This document shows positions 30,826 to 41,700 of a DNA stretch of 64,000 bases, piece by piece. The notes under the pieces were generated by a model. It ran no database searches and had not been told where the DNA came from. It worked only from the letters and a program-made list of their open reading frames with translations. Source of the stretch: Sweltsa coloradensis (Eukaryota; Arthropoda; Insecta; Plecoptera; Chloroperlidae); contig JAMZAV010001825.1 in assembly GCA_024449915.1 (NCBI GenBank), positions 1 through 64,000 of the forward strand, in the 5' to 3' direction. Position numbers and translations under genes: made by a program. The stretch's first letter is position 1. Every line of letters begins with the position of its first letter.

Positions 30826-33800
30826 TTATTATTATTATTATTTATTGACCCTGTTTGAGCTCTTTTGCTCTGTTACGGGGAATATAGTATAGCATTTAAA
30901 ACACCCCAGTTTCTAGATACAATTTACATTTCAATGTATTATTTGAAAAAAGAAACATGAAATATGCACATAAATTATCAGCTATTATCTACTGGGAAGT
31001 ACCTAGAATATAACACTAATTTGGCCATACAAGGCCAGTTTCTTAAATTTTAAAAAAAATTTGCTATGTTATCAGGTAGGGGGTTAAAACCCTTTACTAT
31101 CCAGACCTTTCCCAAAATTTCTTAACTGCAGACCCCACAAATGAATTTTTCCTACTTCTGTCCTAAATCTGGAAACAAAGAGTTTATTTCTATGGTCATT
31201 TTTACCAATGAAGGTGGCTGCTTGCAGTCTTTTATTAACCCATCGGCTTTCCCGAGCGCCGATTCGACGGGCTGCATGTAGTGTTTGCCAAATTTACCTG
31301 GCCGTCAGATCGACAGCGGGAACAGCGTGCTACATTATCGGTCGTTATACGAGAATGGTTCATCCAATTGCCAAGAGAGTGCGCTCGTTGTACTCTACGC
31401 ACTTTGCTGCATCTAATGACATGTTTGGCTCGTATCTAGGTCAAGTTTGAGCGTTTCTATGCTTGAAGGAAAGATGTTTGCATTCGTAATTTCGTGGGCA
31501 GTATGGCGGCGCGCGGGCTTTGGGGGCGACGGCAATATTGAATAATTTGCTTGTTATCACGATTATGAGGGGGTTTGGCCCCAACAAAAATTTGCAGGAG
31601 AGTTCATAACCACGAGACATTTATTTAGGCTATATTTCATAATTTATTTGTGGGAAATTGGTTTATTTTTGTAGTTGCGGTAAACATTTAAACTGGAATG
31701 CGCTCCTCAACCCCTTATGCAAAAAATAAAAGGATTTTAGGGGTAGTGCGCAGCAATTTTTAATGGTAAGCTAATGGGTTAATATCCGACCACAGCTGGT
31801 TGATCTGATTGGCCTTATAAACTCCACACAGTTTAGAGAATTTTCTCCTATCTTCTAGGGATTTCCATTCTAGGTCCTTTTATCATTTCTGTACACTGTA
31901 CATTCGCCCATATTTCCCAAAGCACTTTGCGGGCAGCCCTTCTTTGTACCTTTTCAATGGTTTTCCTTATGGCATTTAGAAATTTAGTATGCGGATCCCA
32001 AATACAGCTGGCATATTCAAGCGTGGGCCTCACTATTTCTGTGAATGCTTTGCTCCGTACGTGAGCACTACAACCCTTAGATTTCGCATAACAAAGTTAA
32101 GATTTTTATTTCCCTTGCTCACTACTTTATTTTATATGATCCCCCCAGTTCAGTTTCCCATTAAGAATTATCCCTAGATGTTTACTGGACTCCAAGTACT
32201 TCAAATCTTTGCCTTCCATTTTATACTAAAATTTTAAAGGGGGCTTTCTTGGTAGTAAAACTTTTATCAGCTGTCTTTTTCTGCATTAAGTTTCTTTTTG
32301 TTTGTAGTAACCCACTGCCACAATATATCTATGGTCATTTGGAGGATCAGGCAGTCATTAATGTCTTTGATTTACTGTATATGATACAGTCGTCTGCAAA
32401 GAGTCTTAAAATTTTACATTTCCATTTAGCCCCCAGCACCTATATCATCAATAAATATGGGGAAATAATATGGCCCAAGCACACTTCCTTGGGGGACCCC
32501 CGGATGATACTGGTAATTGGTCTGAATACTGGGGTCCCGATCTTTACTACTTGTACTCCCCTGTGACCCCTCATCGACCCATTTGACTATTCTGCTGTCC
32601 CAAACCTAAACCTGTTCAATTTTTCCATTTGTATGTCGTGTGGGACCGCGTCGAACGCTTTTGGGGAAATCAAGCATGATTGCGTTCTCCTCCCCCTTCT
32701 CGTCAACCTCTTCAGATAGGTCTTGCAGTAAACCTGCCAACTGGGATTCACACGAGTGACCTCTCTGAATCCGTGTTGGTTTTTTGATAATTTATCATAC
32801 TTATTTAGGATGGATCTTATGTACTGGCCTATCAAAGTTTTTAATACCTTACATATGCTGCTTTTAGACTGATAGGCCTGTAATTTTCAGGCTATCTTCC
32901 CACCTCCTTTATGAATAGTGAAATGCATGCTGATTTCCAGTCACTTGGAATCTGGCCATTATTAATTGAAATATTAAAAAAAGTATGCAAAAATGGTACT
33001 ATGGCTACGTCTGCTATCTTAAGGAATTTATTTGTAATTCCATCTAATCCTGGGGGGCTTTTGGTTTTTAAGTTTTCTTATAGCTTTGAGAATGCTGTTC
33101 CTACTGAAAGTAAACTTTCCCCTGCCTGAAACTTTCTTCTATTTTTCTTCTATCAAATGCCGTTTTTTTGTCCAAAAACACTCGCATATGTGTTGTTGAC
33201 CACATTTGCTTTCTCTAGGTCATCGGTTATTCTATTTGATCCTTGTTGTTAAAACGGCAATTTTACTTTTGTTTTCCTTCTATTCCTAATATGCTTAATA
33301 AAGTGCGAAACTTTATGTCCCCCGTCTTTGTCATCAAGTATGTTAGTCATATATTTATCATATGCTTCTCTTTTAAGGTCCAGTAAGGTTTTACTGCACT
33401 CGTTAAAATTCTTTCTATTAAAAAGTCTATTTTTATATAACCTTTTTGCATTTCCGTTTTAAACTTTTAATTTCCCGTGTATAGTACACTGGGTCATGCC
33501 CATGTTTTAATATTTTTTGGGTATGTATTTTTTCAGTGGCTTTCTTACAATTTCCGTGAATGAATGCCAATAAATTTTTCTATACTTGTTCCCTCAGTTA
33601 CTGACCATTCGGTATAGGCGTCTATGAGGTATTCCCGTATCCTAACCCACGTCCGCTTTCTTGTACAAGTTACTTCTGTAGGCGGGCATCTCTCATCGTC
33701 TTTACTATCTTTGGTTACACTTATGTCTAGTACCACTGCCTTGTGATCTCCTATGCCATCCACAACTTCGACCCTACAAATTTATTGGGGCCGTTATGAG

Positions 33801-34310
33801 AAAGACATCTAAAAAATTACTTTTAGTATTTGCCGAGCATGGGCGCGTGCCCTGGTACTGGGCTGTGTTAGGTTCAGATCGTCCATCATGTCGCTAAAAT
33901 TAAATTTGAGCTATGCTTTTAAATATTACTACTTCTTTGCTTTCCCCCTGATATTTCTGGCAAGTTGAGGTCACCCCGATAACTATATTTTTTATCTTGT
34001 TTCCCCGATAAGAAATCTCCTAGTTTTTCAATTATCTCCATGGTGTCTGAGCTGGTGGTCTGTAAATGCCTATGATTTGAAATGCTCTGGATTTTAACAT
34101 AACAGTGACACACATCATTTCATATGTACTATCCACCCAGGTTATGTAGCTGTCCAGCATTTGCTTTACTGCTATGAAAATGCCACCTCCCCTTGAGCCC
34201 CTATATCTCCTATATATGTTAAATCTGTTACTAAATATTCACTGTCTGAAATGTCAGCATGCAGCCACGACTCTGTTCCTATAATGATATCCGGCTCATC
34301 AAATATCTAT
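30826..34310 (-). mobile_element. Decayed CR1/L2-like LINE, endonuclease plus reverse transcriptase
   Basis: On the minus strand, in order: ESWLHADISDSEYLV (endonuclease start, about 34270), YRGDLNLPEI (endonuclease GDxN motif, about 33965), GDHKAVVLDI (endonuclease end, about 33750), SKNQHGFRE and SPKAFDAVPHDIQMEKL (reverse transcriptase, about 32780-32620; one shift), RPTLEYASCIWDPHTK and KVQRRAARKVL (about 32030-31920), then VTEQKSSNRVNK and stop just before a (TAAT/AAT)n tail at 30826-30845. The order and the 'TEQKSSN' end with triplet tail are those of CR1/L2-type elements. Many stops and shifts break it. The catalytic YADD box was not found intact. A 540-bp DNA element is inserted in it. 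Confidence 0.8.
31239..31778. mobile_element. TTAA-flanked 540-bp element nested in the LINE
   Basis: Inverted ends CCCATCGGCTTTCC and GGTAAGCTAATGGG are each flanked by TTAA. When the element and one TTAA are left out, the LINE frame reads straight through (QLWSDINKRLQAATFIGK), so the edges are exact. TTAA targets with C/G-rich ends fit piggyBac-like or Kolobok-like DNA transposons. No transposase is present. The open frame 31208-31450 lies across its edge and is not a gene. Confidence 0.75.
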
Positions 34311-34749
34311 GAGGTGTTGGAATTGGATCTCTTTTTGAGAATACTCCGACAATTTACTTGGAGGATCTTGTATTTGATGGTACCGGAGTGCTTGGGTTCT
34401 CTTCCATCTCTGTTTCTGCCCCCCCCCCTTGCCCTGTGTCGGTGTTGTCACTTCTCATCGTCGAACTTAGTTTTCCGACTGTTGTGGATTACCTAGACTT
34501 AGGCCTACAGTCAAGTCTAGTAGTTGACCTAGCTCAGTGTTCAGTGTATTTTTGTACAAAGAAACCGCTAAAATCGTTGTCAGCCAATCAGACAAGTATT
34601 TAGGCACAATTGCAAATATCTGCACATTCACTAGTAATAATGACTAATCTTTGATTGTATGACCATGGAGTTATGGTATGACATACAAATTATACTAATT
34701 GGATGAGCGAAGCGAAGACTTCAACGCTTAGGGTACGTTATGATATATA
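34311..34749. other. No gene recognised
   Basis: Two overlapping open frames near 34251-34603 are partly antisense to the LINE endonuclease. No other support. Confidence 0.4.
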
Positions 34750-35739
34750 CTAGGAAGCTTCGCAAACGCTTTTTCTGGTGCGTTGTTGGATGAACGTATG
34801 TTTTTTTTAAACAAAAAAAGTGTAAAATTGCAATTTTCATGAGAAATTATTTTTCGATCGCACTCAAATTTCACACAAATATATAAATTCATAAAATTAA
34901 GGTTCTGTGAAAAATCATTACAATCGGATAAAGCATGTAGGTGTTATAAGTCGAAGAAATTTTAAAAAAATCGAAAAAATCGTAAAATTGCGATTTTAAT
35001 GAGAAATAATTTTTCGATTGCGCTCAAAAACGTGGCAGTTCTAAGTTCAGAGATTTCGAAGGCCTCCATAAAATTTCATCGCAATTGTAATTACAGTACA
35101 AGATTGTGGTGTGAAGCGAGTGTGAAAGGCTGTTCCATATCTGACACTGTCGCCTCTGTTTTTTTGTTATTTTGAAGACAACCAACATGTGACACTTTGA
35201 AATCATTTTTAACCTAAGACAGGATCAAAGAAAATATTACTGGTCCATAACCAATGTGATTTCTGTCTTGTTTTTAACTATTGTTTTTAACTGTTAGTTC
35301 TAAATATTACACCTACTTCCTTCTGTAAATAAGATCTGAAAATGTGAATTATCCATTACAACAATGGAATATGTACTTTTTTTTCATATGTTTCTGCTTG
35401 TGAAAATACTTGACAAAAATAACTATATACTGACAAGCCAATGAGGCACTTCATTATAATATTCTATTTTAATCTAACTTGGGCCTAGAATAGAAAATAT
35501 ATTACCAAATGGTGTATACTGTGACATATGTACGTACTATATCATCTAGCATGATTCAATTGTACGCAATAAAGAAATGAAATGAAAAATGGAGTATCGG
35601 TTTAGCCGGAATCGTGTTAACAAACAGACAAAAATACAAAAGAAAAAAGGAAATAACTTAAAAGAAAAAAAAACATTCCGGATTTTTTTCTTTAGTGTAG
35701 TGAAATGGAATCTTCGCTTCGCTCGCTACGCTCATCCAA
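34750..35739 (-). mobile_element. Helitron-like element (HINE type), copy e, interrupted
   Basis: 3' CTAG/T at 34750 and 5' TTGGATGAGCG at 35739. The element is split at CATCGCAATTG (35088) and resumes at GGAGTATCGGTTTAGCCGGA (about 35590). This uninterrupted join is seen in copies f and g. Confidence 0.7.
35088..35588 (+). mobile_element. Retroelement-like insertion inside copy e
   Basis: About 500 bp absent from sister copies. The right end is GCAATAAAGAAATGAAATGA plus A's, a poly-A-like tail. The left edge is TAATTACAGTAC. No long duplication is visible. No coding domain was recognised. Confidence 0.5.
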
Positions 35740-35817
35740 TAAGGTTATTCAATTTTCACTATATTTACCTTAGCTAAATTGCATAACGTCTTTCTTATCT
35801 GGAAACTATTATAATAA

Positions 35818-36280
35818 CTAGGAAGCTTCGCAAACGCTTTTTCAGGCGCGTTGTTGGATGAGCGTAATTTTTTTTTAACGAAAAAAGCGTATAATTGCGA
35901 TTTTTATGAGAACATTATTTTTCGATTGCACTCAAATTTCACACCAATATATTAATTTATATAAAATTAAGGTTCTGTTAAAAAATCATTACAATCGGAT
36001 AAAGCAAGTAGGTGTTACAAGTCAAGAATGTTTTTAAAAATCGAGCAAAATCGTAAAAATGCGATTTTCATGAGAAATAATTTTCCGATTGCGCTAACAA
36101 AAAAGTTGCAGTTCTAAGTTAAGAGATTTTGAAGGCCCCAGAAAATTTCATCGCAATTGGAGTATCGGTTTAGCCGGAATCGTGTTAACAGACACACAAA
36201 AATACAAAAAAAAAACATTCCGGATTTTTTCTCCAGTGTAGTAGAATGGAATCTTCGCTTAACTCGCTACGCTTATCCAA
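35818..36280 (-). mobile_element. Helitron-like element (HINE type), copy f
   Basis: Compact copy: CTAG/T at 35818, hairpin, two internal repeats, and the 5' end at 36280 (TTGGATAAGCGTAGCGAG). Confidence 0.7.
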
Positions 36281-36328
36281 TTATATTTTAACAGATAATT
36301 TTGCAAAGGAACTTGAAAAAGTGATGAG

Positions 36329-36760
36329 ATCCCACACATAACAAAAACTTGTAAAAATACAGCTAAACCTTACACACTAAAAAGAAATTAGATCTAAAAA
36401 AGGGCAAAGCTCATCTACCCTTCCACATTTTGCGCATTCTTAATTCATAAACGACAAACGTATAGTGTCCCGTATCAACATCCTTGAAAAGCTTGGCAAA
36501 ATAGAATTTGTATGACCATTACGTTTAAATTAATTAGATAAAAAGAATTTGAATGAACTAAATTGGTTTAAATTAATAGTTGCAAATTCTATTTGGCCAA
36601 GCTTTTCAAGGATGTTGTTACGGGACACTGTACGTTTATGAATAATTAAGAATGCGCAAATGTGGAAGGGTAGATGAGCTTGGCCCTTTTTTAGATGTCA
36701 TTTTTTTTTGAGTGTGTAAGGTTTGGCTGTATTTTTACAAGTTTTTGTTATGTGTGGGAT
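36329..36760. mobile_element. Foldback element, 432 bp
   Basis: Ends ATCCCACACATAACAAAAAC and complement. Arms of about 185 bp share AAAGGGCAAAGCTCATCTAC, CCACATTTTGCGCATTCTTA and CATCCTTGAAAAGCTTGGC. The loop is about 60 bp. No ORF. Confidence 0.7.
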
Positions 36761-36835
36761 AATATATTACACTTGTGTAATAAGTGTACAATGTGTAATA
36801 ATGTGTGTGCTACAATGTTAAATAACTAGGAAAAC

Positions 36836-37459
36836 GCTTAAGTCCCGCCGCGTTGTTGGATGAGCGTAATTGGTGAATTGTGTTGCCATGTGTTTTGCGG
36901 ATTTTCTGTTGTTCTGTGAAAAAATCAGAACTTTGTTGAAATTTTTTTTAAATTAAATCAAATGAAATAAAAAATTAACTTATTTTTTTTTAATTAATCG
37001 TAATTTTAAAAAAGGAAAAAATCGTAATATTAAAATTTTCATAAGAAATAATTATTCGATTACGCACAAATTTTACACGAATATATTAATTCTTAAAATT
37101 AAGGTTCTGTGAAAAATTCATTATAATCGGATAAAGCATGTAGGTGTTATAAGTCGAAGAAATTTTTTTAAAAATCGAAAAAAATCGTAAAAATGCGATT
37201 TTCATGAGAAATAATTTTCCGATTGCGCTCAAAACGTGGCAGTTCTTAGTTCAGAGATTTCGAAGGACTCCATAAAATTTCATCGCAATCGGAGTATCGG
37301 TTTAGCCGGAATCGTGTTAACAGACAGACAAAAATACAGAAAGAAAGAAAAAAAGAAAGAAAGAAAGAAAGAAAAAAAAAAAAACATTCCGGATTTTTTT
37401 CTCCAGTGTAGTGAAATGGAATCTTCGCTTCGCTCGCTACGCTCGCTACGCTCATCCAT
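36836..37459 (-). mobile_element. Helitron-like element (HINE type), copy g
   Basis: CTAG/T at 36836 with the AACGC hairpin variant, and a (GAAA)n tract near 37330-37385 close to the 5' end, which reads ATGGATGAGCGTAGCGAGCG. The open frames at 37236-37481 and 37246-37455 lie in it and are not genes. Confidence 0.7.
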
Positions 37460-40331
37460 TAGAAGTAAAATACGATTTTGATAAAATTATAGCAGTGCTG
37501 TATTTTTAATTTGAAACAAAAGCTTGGTTGTTACTATCAATTGACTTGCCAGTCTTATATCAAAGAACAAAATAAAAAGTCACAGTGATTAAAAAAATAA
37601 ATTAAGTAATACTTAAATCTTGTATGATATAGTTTACTGATCTAGGAATTGTACAATTTAAAAGTAAAATTGAAGCAATGATAATGAATCAAAGAGCAAA
37701 GAATTGATTTTTACTATTTATTTGTAGGTTATTGTTTGTGTGTTTGTGTAATGTTAATTTACCTTCATAGGCCTAAGTTCTTATTAATGATTTTGCTTTT
37801 TTCTTTGTTTGTTCATTATTGCTTTGATTATGAGATAAACAATGTATTTTCAATTATATTTTTCTGCCTAGATTGTCTGGTTGCGTGATGGAGCTTGCAA
37901 CTTGAGTTAGGTGTCCTGTCCTGCATCATTGCTGTGATCAGTTTGACATGAACAATTTTAAATAATATATCTGATATAATTATATAATTATATGAGTCAA
38001 GATTTTTTGGACTAAAATGTTATCAAGATTTGAAAACAAAAATGAAGATTGAACACAAGAATAAAGATTTCGCGTTCGGTGGTTTCTTCCGCGAAAGTTT
38101 TTGATTATACTCCCTGATTTGCTGTTCCTGATTTTTGGCAAACCTCACATTCGTTTGAGTGGAATCGTCTAATAAATCAGTTTTTTTCTTTCCGTTTTTC
38201 TTTCTTTCTTTCTTTCTTTCTTTCTTTTTTCTTTTCTTTTCTTTTCTTTTCTTTTCTTTTCTTTTATTTTCTTTTCTTTTATTTTCTTTTCTTTTCATTC
38301 TCCACCCTTTTTTTATATATTTTGATTCATTCTATAAAGGCATATAATATCATTTTTATTTGTTACCAAAATTGTTGTGTTTAATGCATTGTTCTTGTAA
38401 TGCTACTATTTTAAATATTTACGAAAATGTAGTTTATTGTTGTTTCTGCATCTATGTAATTAGATTTATTTAGTTGTCCTCCTTTGTAAATCAGTTTTTA
38501 TAACTGAATAGGATAGACGTTAAATAAATAATAAATAAATAAATAAATAAATATTGGTAAAAGTTTGTTTGGAACATATTCCTTTAATATTTCCTCTTCC
38601 AAAATTAAATTGTTCAAAATGTACAAACAATGACTGCATCTGTTGTTTGATATTGATTTCACCCCTTATTTGAGTTATTTGCTTACGTCCCCTTGTCAGT
38701 AATTTTCTGATTGCTAAGTACTAACCACCGACTTACTTTGCATGCATTGATGACAGTGTTGCAACTCAGCATGCTTAATGTACCATGCTTATTATTTTAA
38801 ACGAGAAGCATTGTGATTGCATGGCTTGCTATGTGAGTAAATTATATTTTTAAGCTTTTTCCATTTTTATACAGTTTGTTTTTTAATGTCAATTTCAATC
38901 CACTTATAAATCCACCTGAAATATTACTGGCCCTTCTAAACCCAACTCCTTTTAATTATACTCTTGGCACACATTATTTTTCTAAATAACTGAAACTATT
39001 AAGATAATTGTGGACCGAATCAATTGCAATGCTAAGCATTATAATTGAAACCTATTCATCCCTCATCCTTAGTCTGTCCTTGCCATCACATGAACCAGCA
39101 AGCTATATATACAATTTTAGATGATTCTTTCAATTAGCAATGGTCAAGTGGTATATTAATTATTGTTGAATGCTGCAAAGAATTAATGATAGATTGACAA
39201 ATCTTAATTAATACCTACCTATAATATATTCAATATACACTATACATATCTTTGCCAGCCTATAGGCTTGTAGGAAGGGGGGATTTGGGTCAATTACCCC
39301 CCACCCCCACTTTAAAATGTTATTAAAATGTTATATCAAATATCAAATAGGGTATCAAATACAGTCTAGACCTAGAGTATTTAAGTATTGCAGTGAATAT
39401 ATAAGCAGTTTGTTGCCAAACAAATACTCGACACACTAATATATTGTTGCCAAATTTAGTAATTGGTATTGAATTATTATTTGTAGCACCTTAAAAAATA
39501 CTTCTATAACATTGTGCGAGGTTTTAATTTCAAGTATGTTTACTTGTGGTTTCTTTTGTTGCATTGACAACACTGAACAAATCAGAAATAATCATTGGAC
39601 CATTTTCACAATGCTTAAGTGATTAATTTATTATAGGTGCTGGTATTGACAGGACCCGCAGGTAGGAAATATCTGCAAACATTCACTTTTCAAGAGTCTA
39701 GCAAGTTTTACTTTTCTTCTTGCATGAGGTAATTCACGGGAATAGGTCACATATTGGCAGTTGAACAGGTAACATCAGACGTATATGAAACTAAATGTTG
39801 TCAATGAAGCATACATGGACAGCCCTACAGTCGTAGTTATGAATATTATTTGTTAATCTAGTCCCGGTTGTCAATTTTCGTCTTTATCAAAATCCAAAAT
39901 CCCTTTTTTTTTTATTATTTTTTTTAGAAAAGTATGACTTCATTTCCACTTCAGTGACAACAACTGTGTTATGTTTCAAACAACTGACGTCAAGTCAGCC
40001 GAGCAAACTGGAATTTGCCAAAAAAAAAAAGCCCTATATACCCCCGTAAGTGTTCAGTTGCACACATCTTACCTTTCCATACACCACACAGTGCTAAACA
40101 CTTACTTTTAAATAGTTAACTATGAATTAATTTTAGAAGGGAATTTGTTTGTTTGTTTTTATTAGGAGCAAAAATTTTACAAGATAATATTTGATAATAT
40201 CGGATTAGCTTCAATATGTATTTAATTGATCTATTTTCTTCCATTCTCAAATTGTTTAGAATTTTTTGTATGTGGTGTTAATATAAGTTCCATTAAGTAC
40301 TTCTATAAAATTGATTATGTATATCAATTAA
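37460..40331. other. No gene recognised; AT-rich
   Basis: Contains a (TTTC)n/(TTTTC)n tract at 38196-38297 and a (TAAA)n tail near 38519-38552 that may end an old retroelement on the plus strand. No coding domain. Confidence 0.45.
38196..38297. repeat. (TTTC)n and (TTTTC)n microsatellite
   Basis: About 100 bp of pyrimidine repeat. The lysine-rich frame read from its other strand is an artefact. Confidence 0.9.
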
Positions 40332-40893
40332 TTGGATGAGCGAAGCGAAGACTTCAATTTCACTGACCCCCAAAAAATTTAGCTCGGATGTTTTTTTTTT
40401 TTTTTCTGTCTGTTTGTTAACTCTCTACCAGGCAAACGGCATATCCGATCTTGATGAAAATTGGAGGGGACCTTTGAAATCTCTGAACTTAGAGGTGTAT
40501 TATTTTTGGGTACAATCGAAGAAATATTTCTCATGAATATCGTACTTTTACGATTTTTTTCGATTTTTAGTGCGATATTTTCGTGTCATTTGGGCCGATT
40601 CTGACCAAACGGGTGGGGCTACAACGTTCATATTTCACATGGACATTAAGGTAATGGTGATGTATTGCTTTTTTAAAGAAAAAGTTGAATAAGTTGGCCA
40701 GAATCCATAAAATAAAGGTTTTAATATGAGTTTTTTTAGGTTTATAATAACAATTTACAAGTAACAATAGAAACTTGACAACAATCACCAACAATGCGTT
40801 CAAAAGGCACTCGTTAAGTAATTAGATCCCACGCAAACTAAAAACTTAAAAAAGCTCATCCATCAACGCGACGGGACTTTAGCGTTTTCCTAG
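40332..40893 (+). mobile_element. Helitron-like element (HINE type), copy h
   Basis: Starts TTGGATGAGCGAAGCGAAGA after A and ends GCGTTTTCCTAG before T. It has the hairpin AACGC...GCGTT and the asymmetric repeat remnant GCTCATCCATCAACGC. It belongs to the same subfamily as copy d. Confidence 0.7.
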
Positions 40894-41356
40894 TAATATT
40901 CAAGTTATAAACCTCCGTCATAGCCAGAAATTGAATGTGGGGCCAAATGCAATGGGCATTGATTCAATGAATGATTTATTCATTAATGAGACCAATGATT
41001 CAATGACTAATAATGGAGCATAAAATTGATACAGGTCTTAAAAATGGAATCCCATTTTACCATTGCATAAACCTATAAACAAAAACTTGCTTTTGTTTTC
41101 ATTTTTCAATATTTATTTAAAACCCAAATTTTGTTTTTAGATTTATACTAGAAAGATTGTTAACATGAGCATGGCACCCATGGTCATAGCCCAGGTTTGG
41201 GGATCTGCCCCATTTGTGTATGTCATTCAGTTGTAGAGTAAGTGACATCCCAGCAAAATAACAGATTAGTTTAATAATCATAAATAAAATGAATTAATAA
41301 TCGTTGACAATTTTTCTAAACTCTGGCAATTGCCTTGGAAACAACACCCAAGTTTA

Positions 41357-41700
41357 GCAACCTCGGGCGTGGTCACGCTCTGCCCTGAAACACATGTATA
41401 CCACTGGTTACAGCAGATGGAGAGTTCGAGAGCTAGTGTAACGGCTTTGTTCTCTTCGACGTCTGCTTGGCAGTCCGGGTTTGTGGAGAAACCTATATGA
41501 CTGTCAAATTTACACCGTCCTTTGGATGGGACGTAAAGCCGTTGGTCCCCTTGGTACTTTTCGAAAGGAGTAGGCTGCTACGTGCCGGTACCCGGTACTG
41601 GGTTTCCCCTCCTCCCTTCTATTCACCTTTTATCCTCATCTATCACCACTCATCGTCTAGAATAGCTTAGTGCATTAATATGAGACGTAAAGCAATACTC
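41357..41700 (-). repeat. Dispersed repeat family R1, copy 3
   Basis: Reverse complement of the 6256 and 17121 copies. Contains CTGCCCTGAAACACATGTAT, CAGCAGATGGAGAGTTCGAG and TGGGACGTAAAGCCGTTGGT. The 67-codon frame here is within the repeat. Confidence 0.7.

Noticed and set aside
31208..31450. 80-codon frame at the edge of the TTAA element
   Set aside because: It crosses the exact element boundary and part of it is antisense LINE.
37236..37481. 81-codon frame with MAVLSSEISK start, also seen near 154-414
   Set aside because: It recurs because it lies in the Helitron-like repeats. Frames differ between copies and contain the microsatellite.
38023..38347. Lysine-rich and phenylalanine-rich frames
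   Set aside because: Both come from the (TTTC)n/(TTTTC)n tract.
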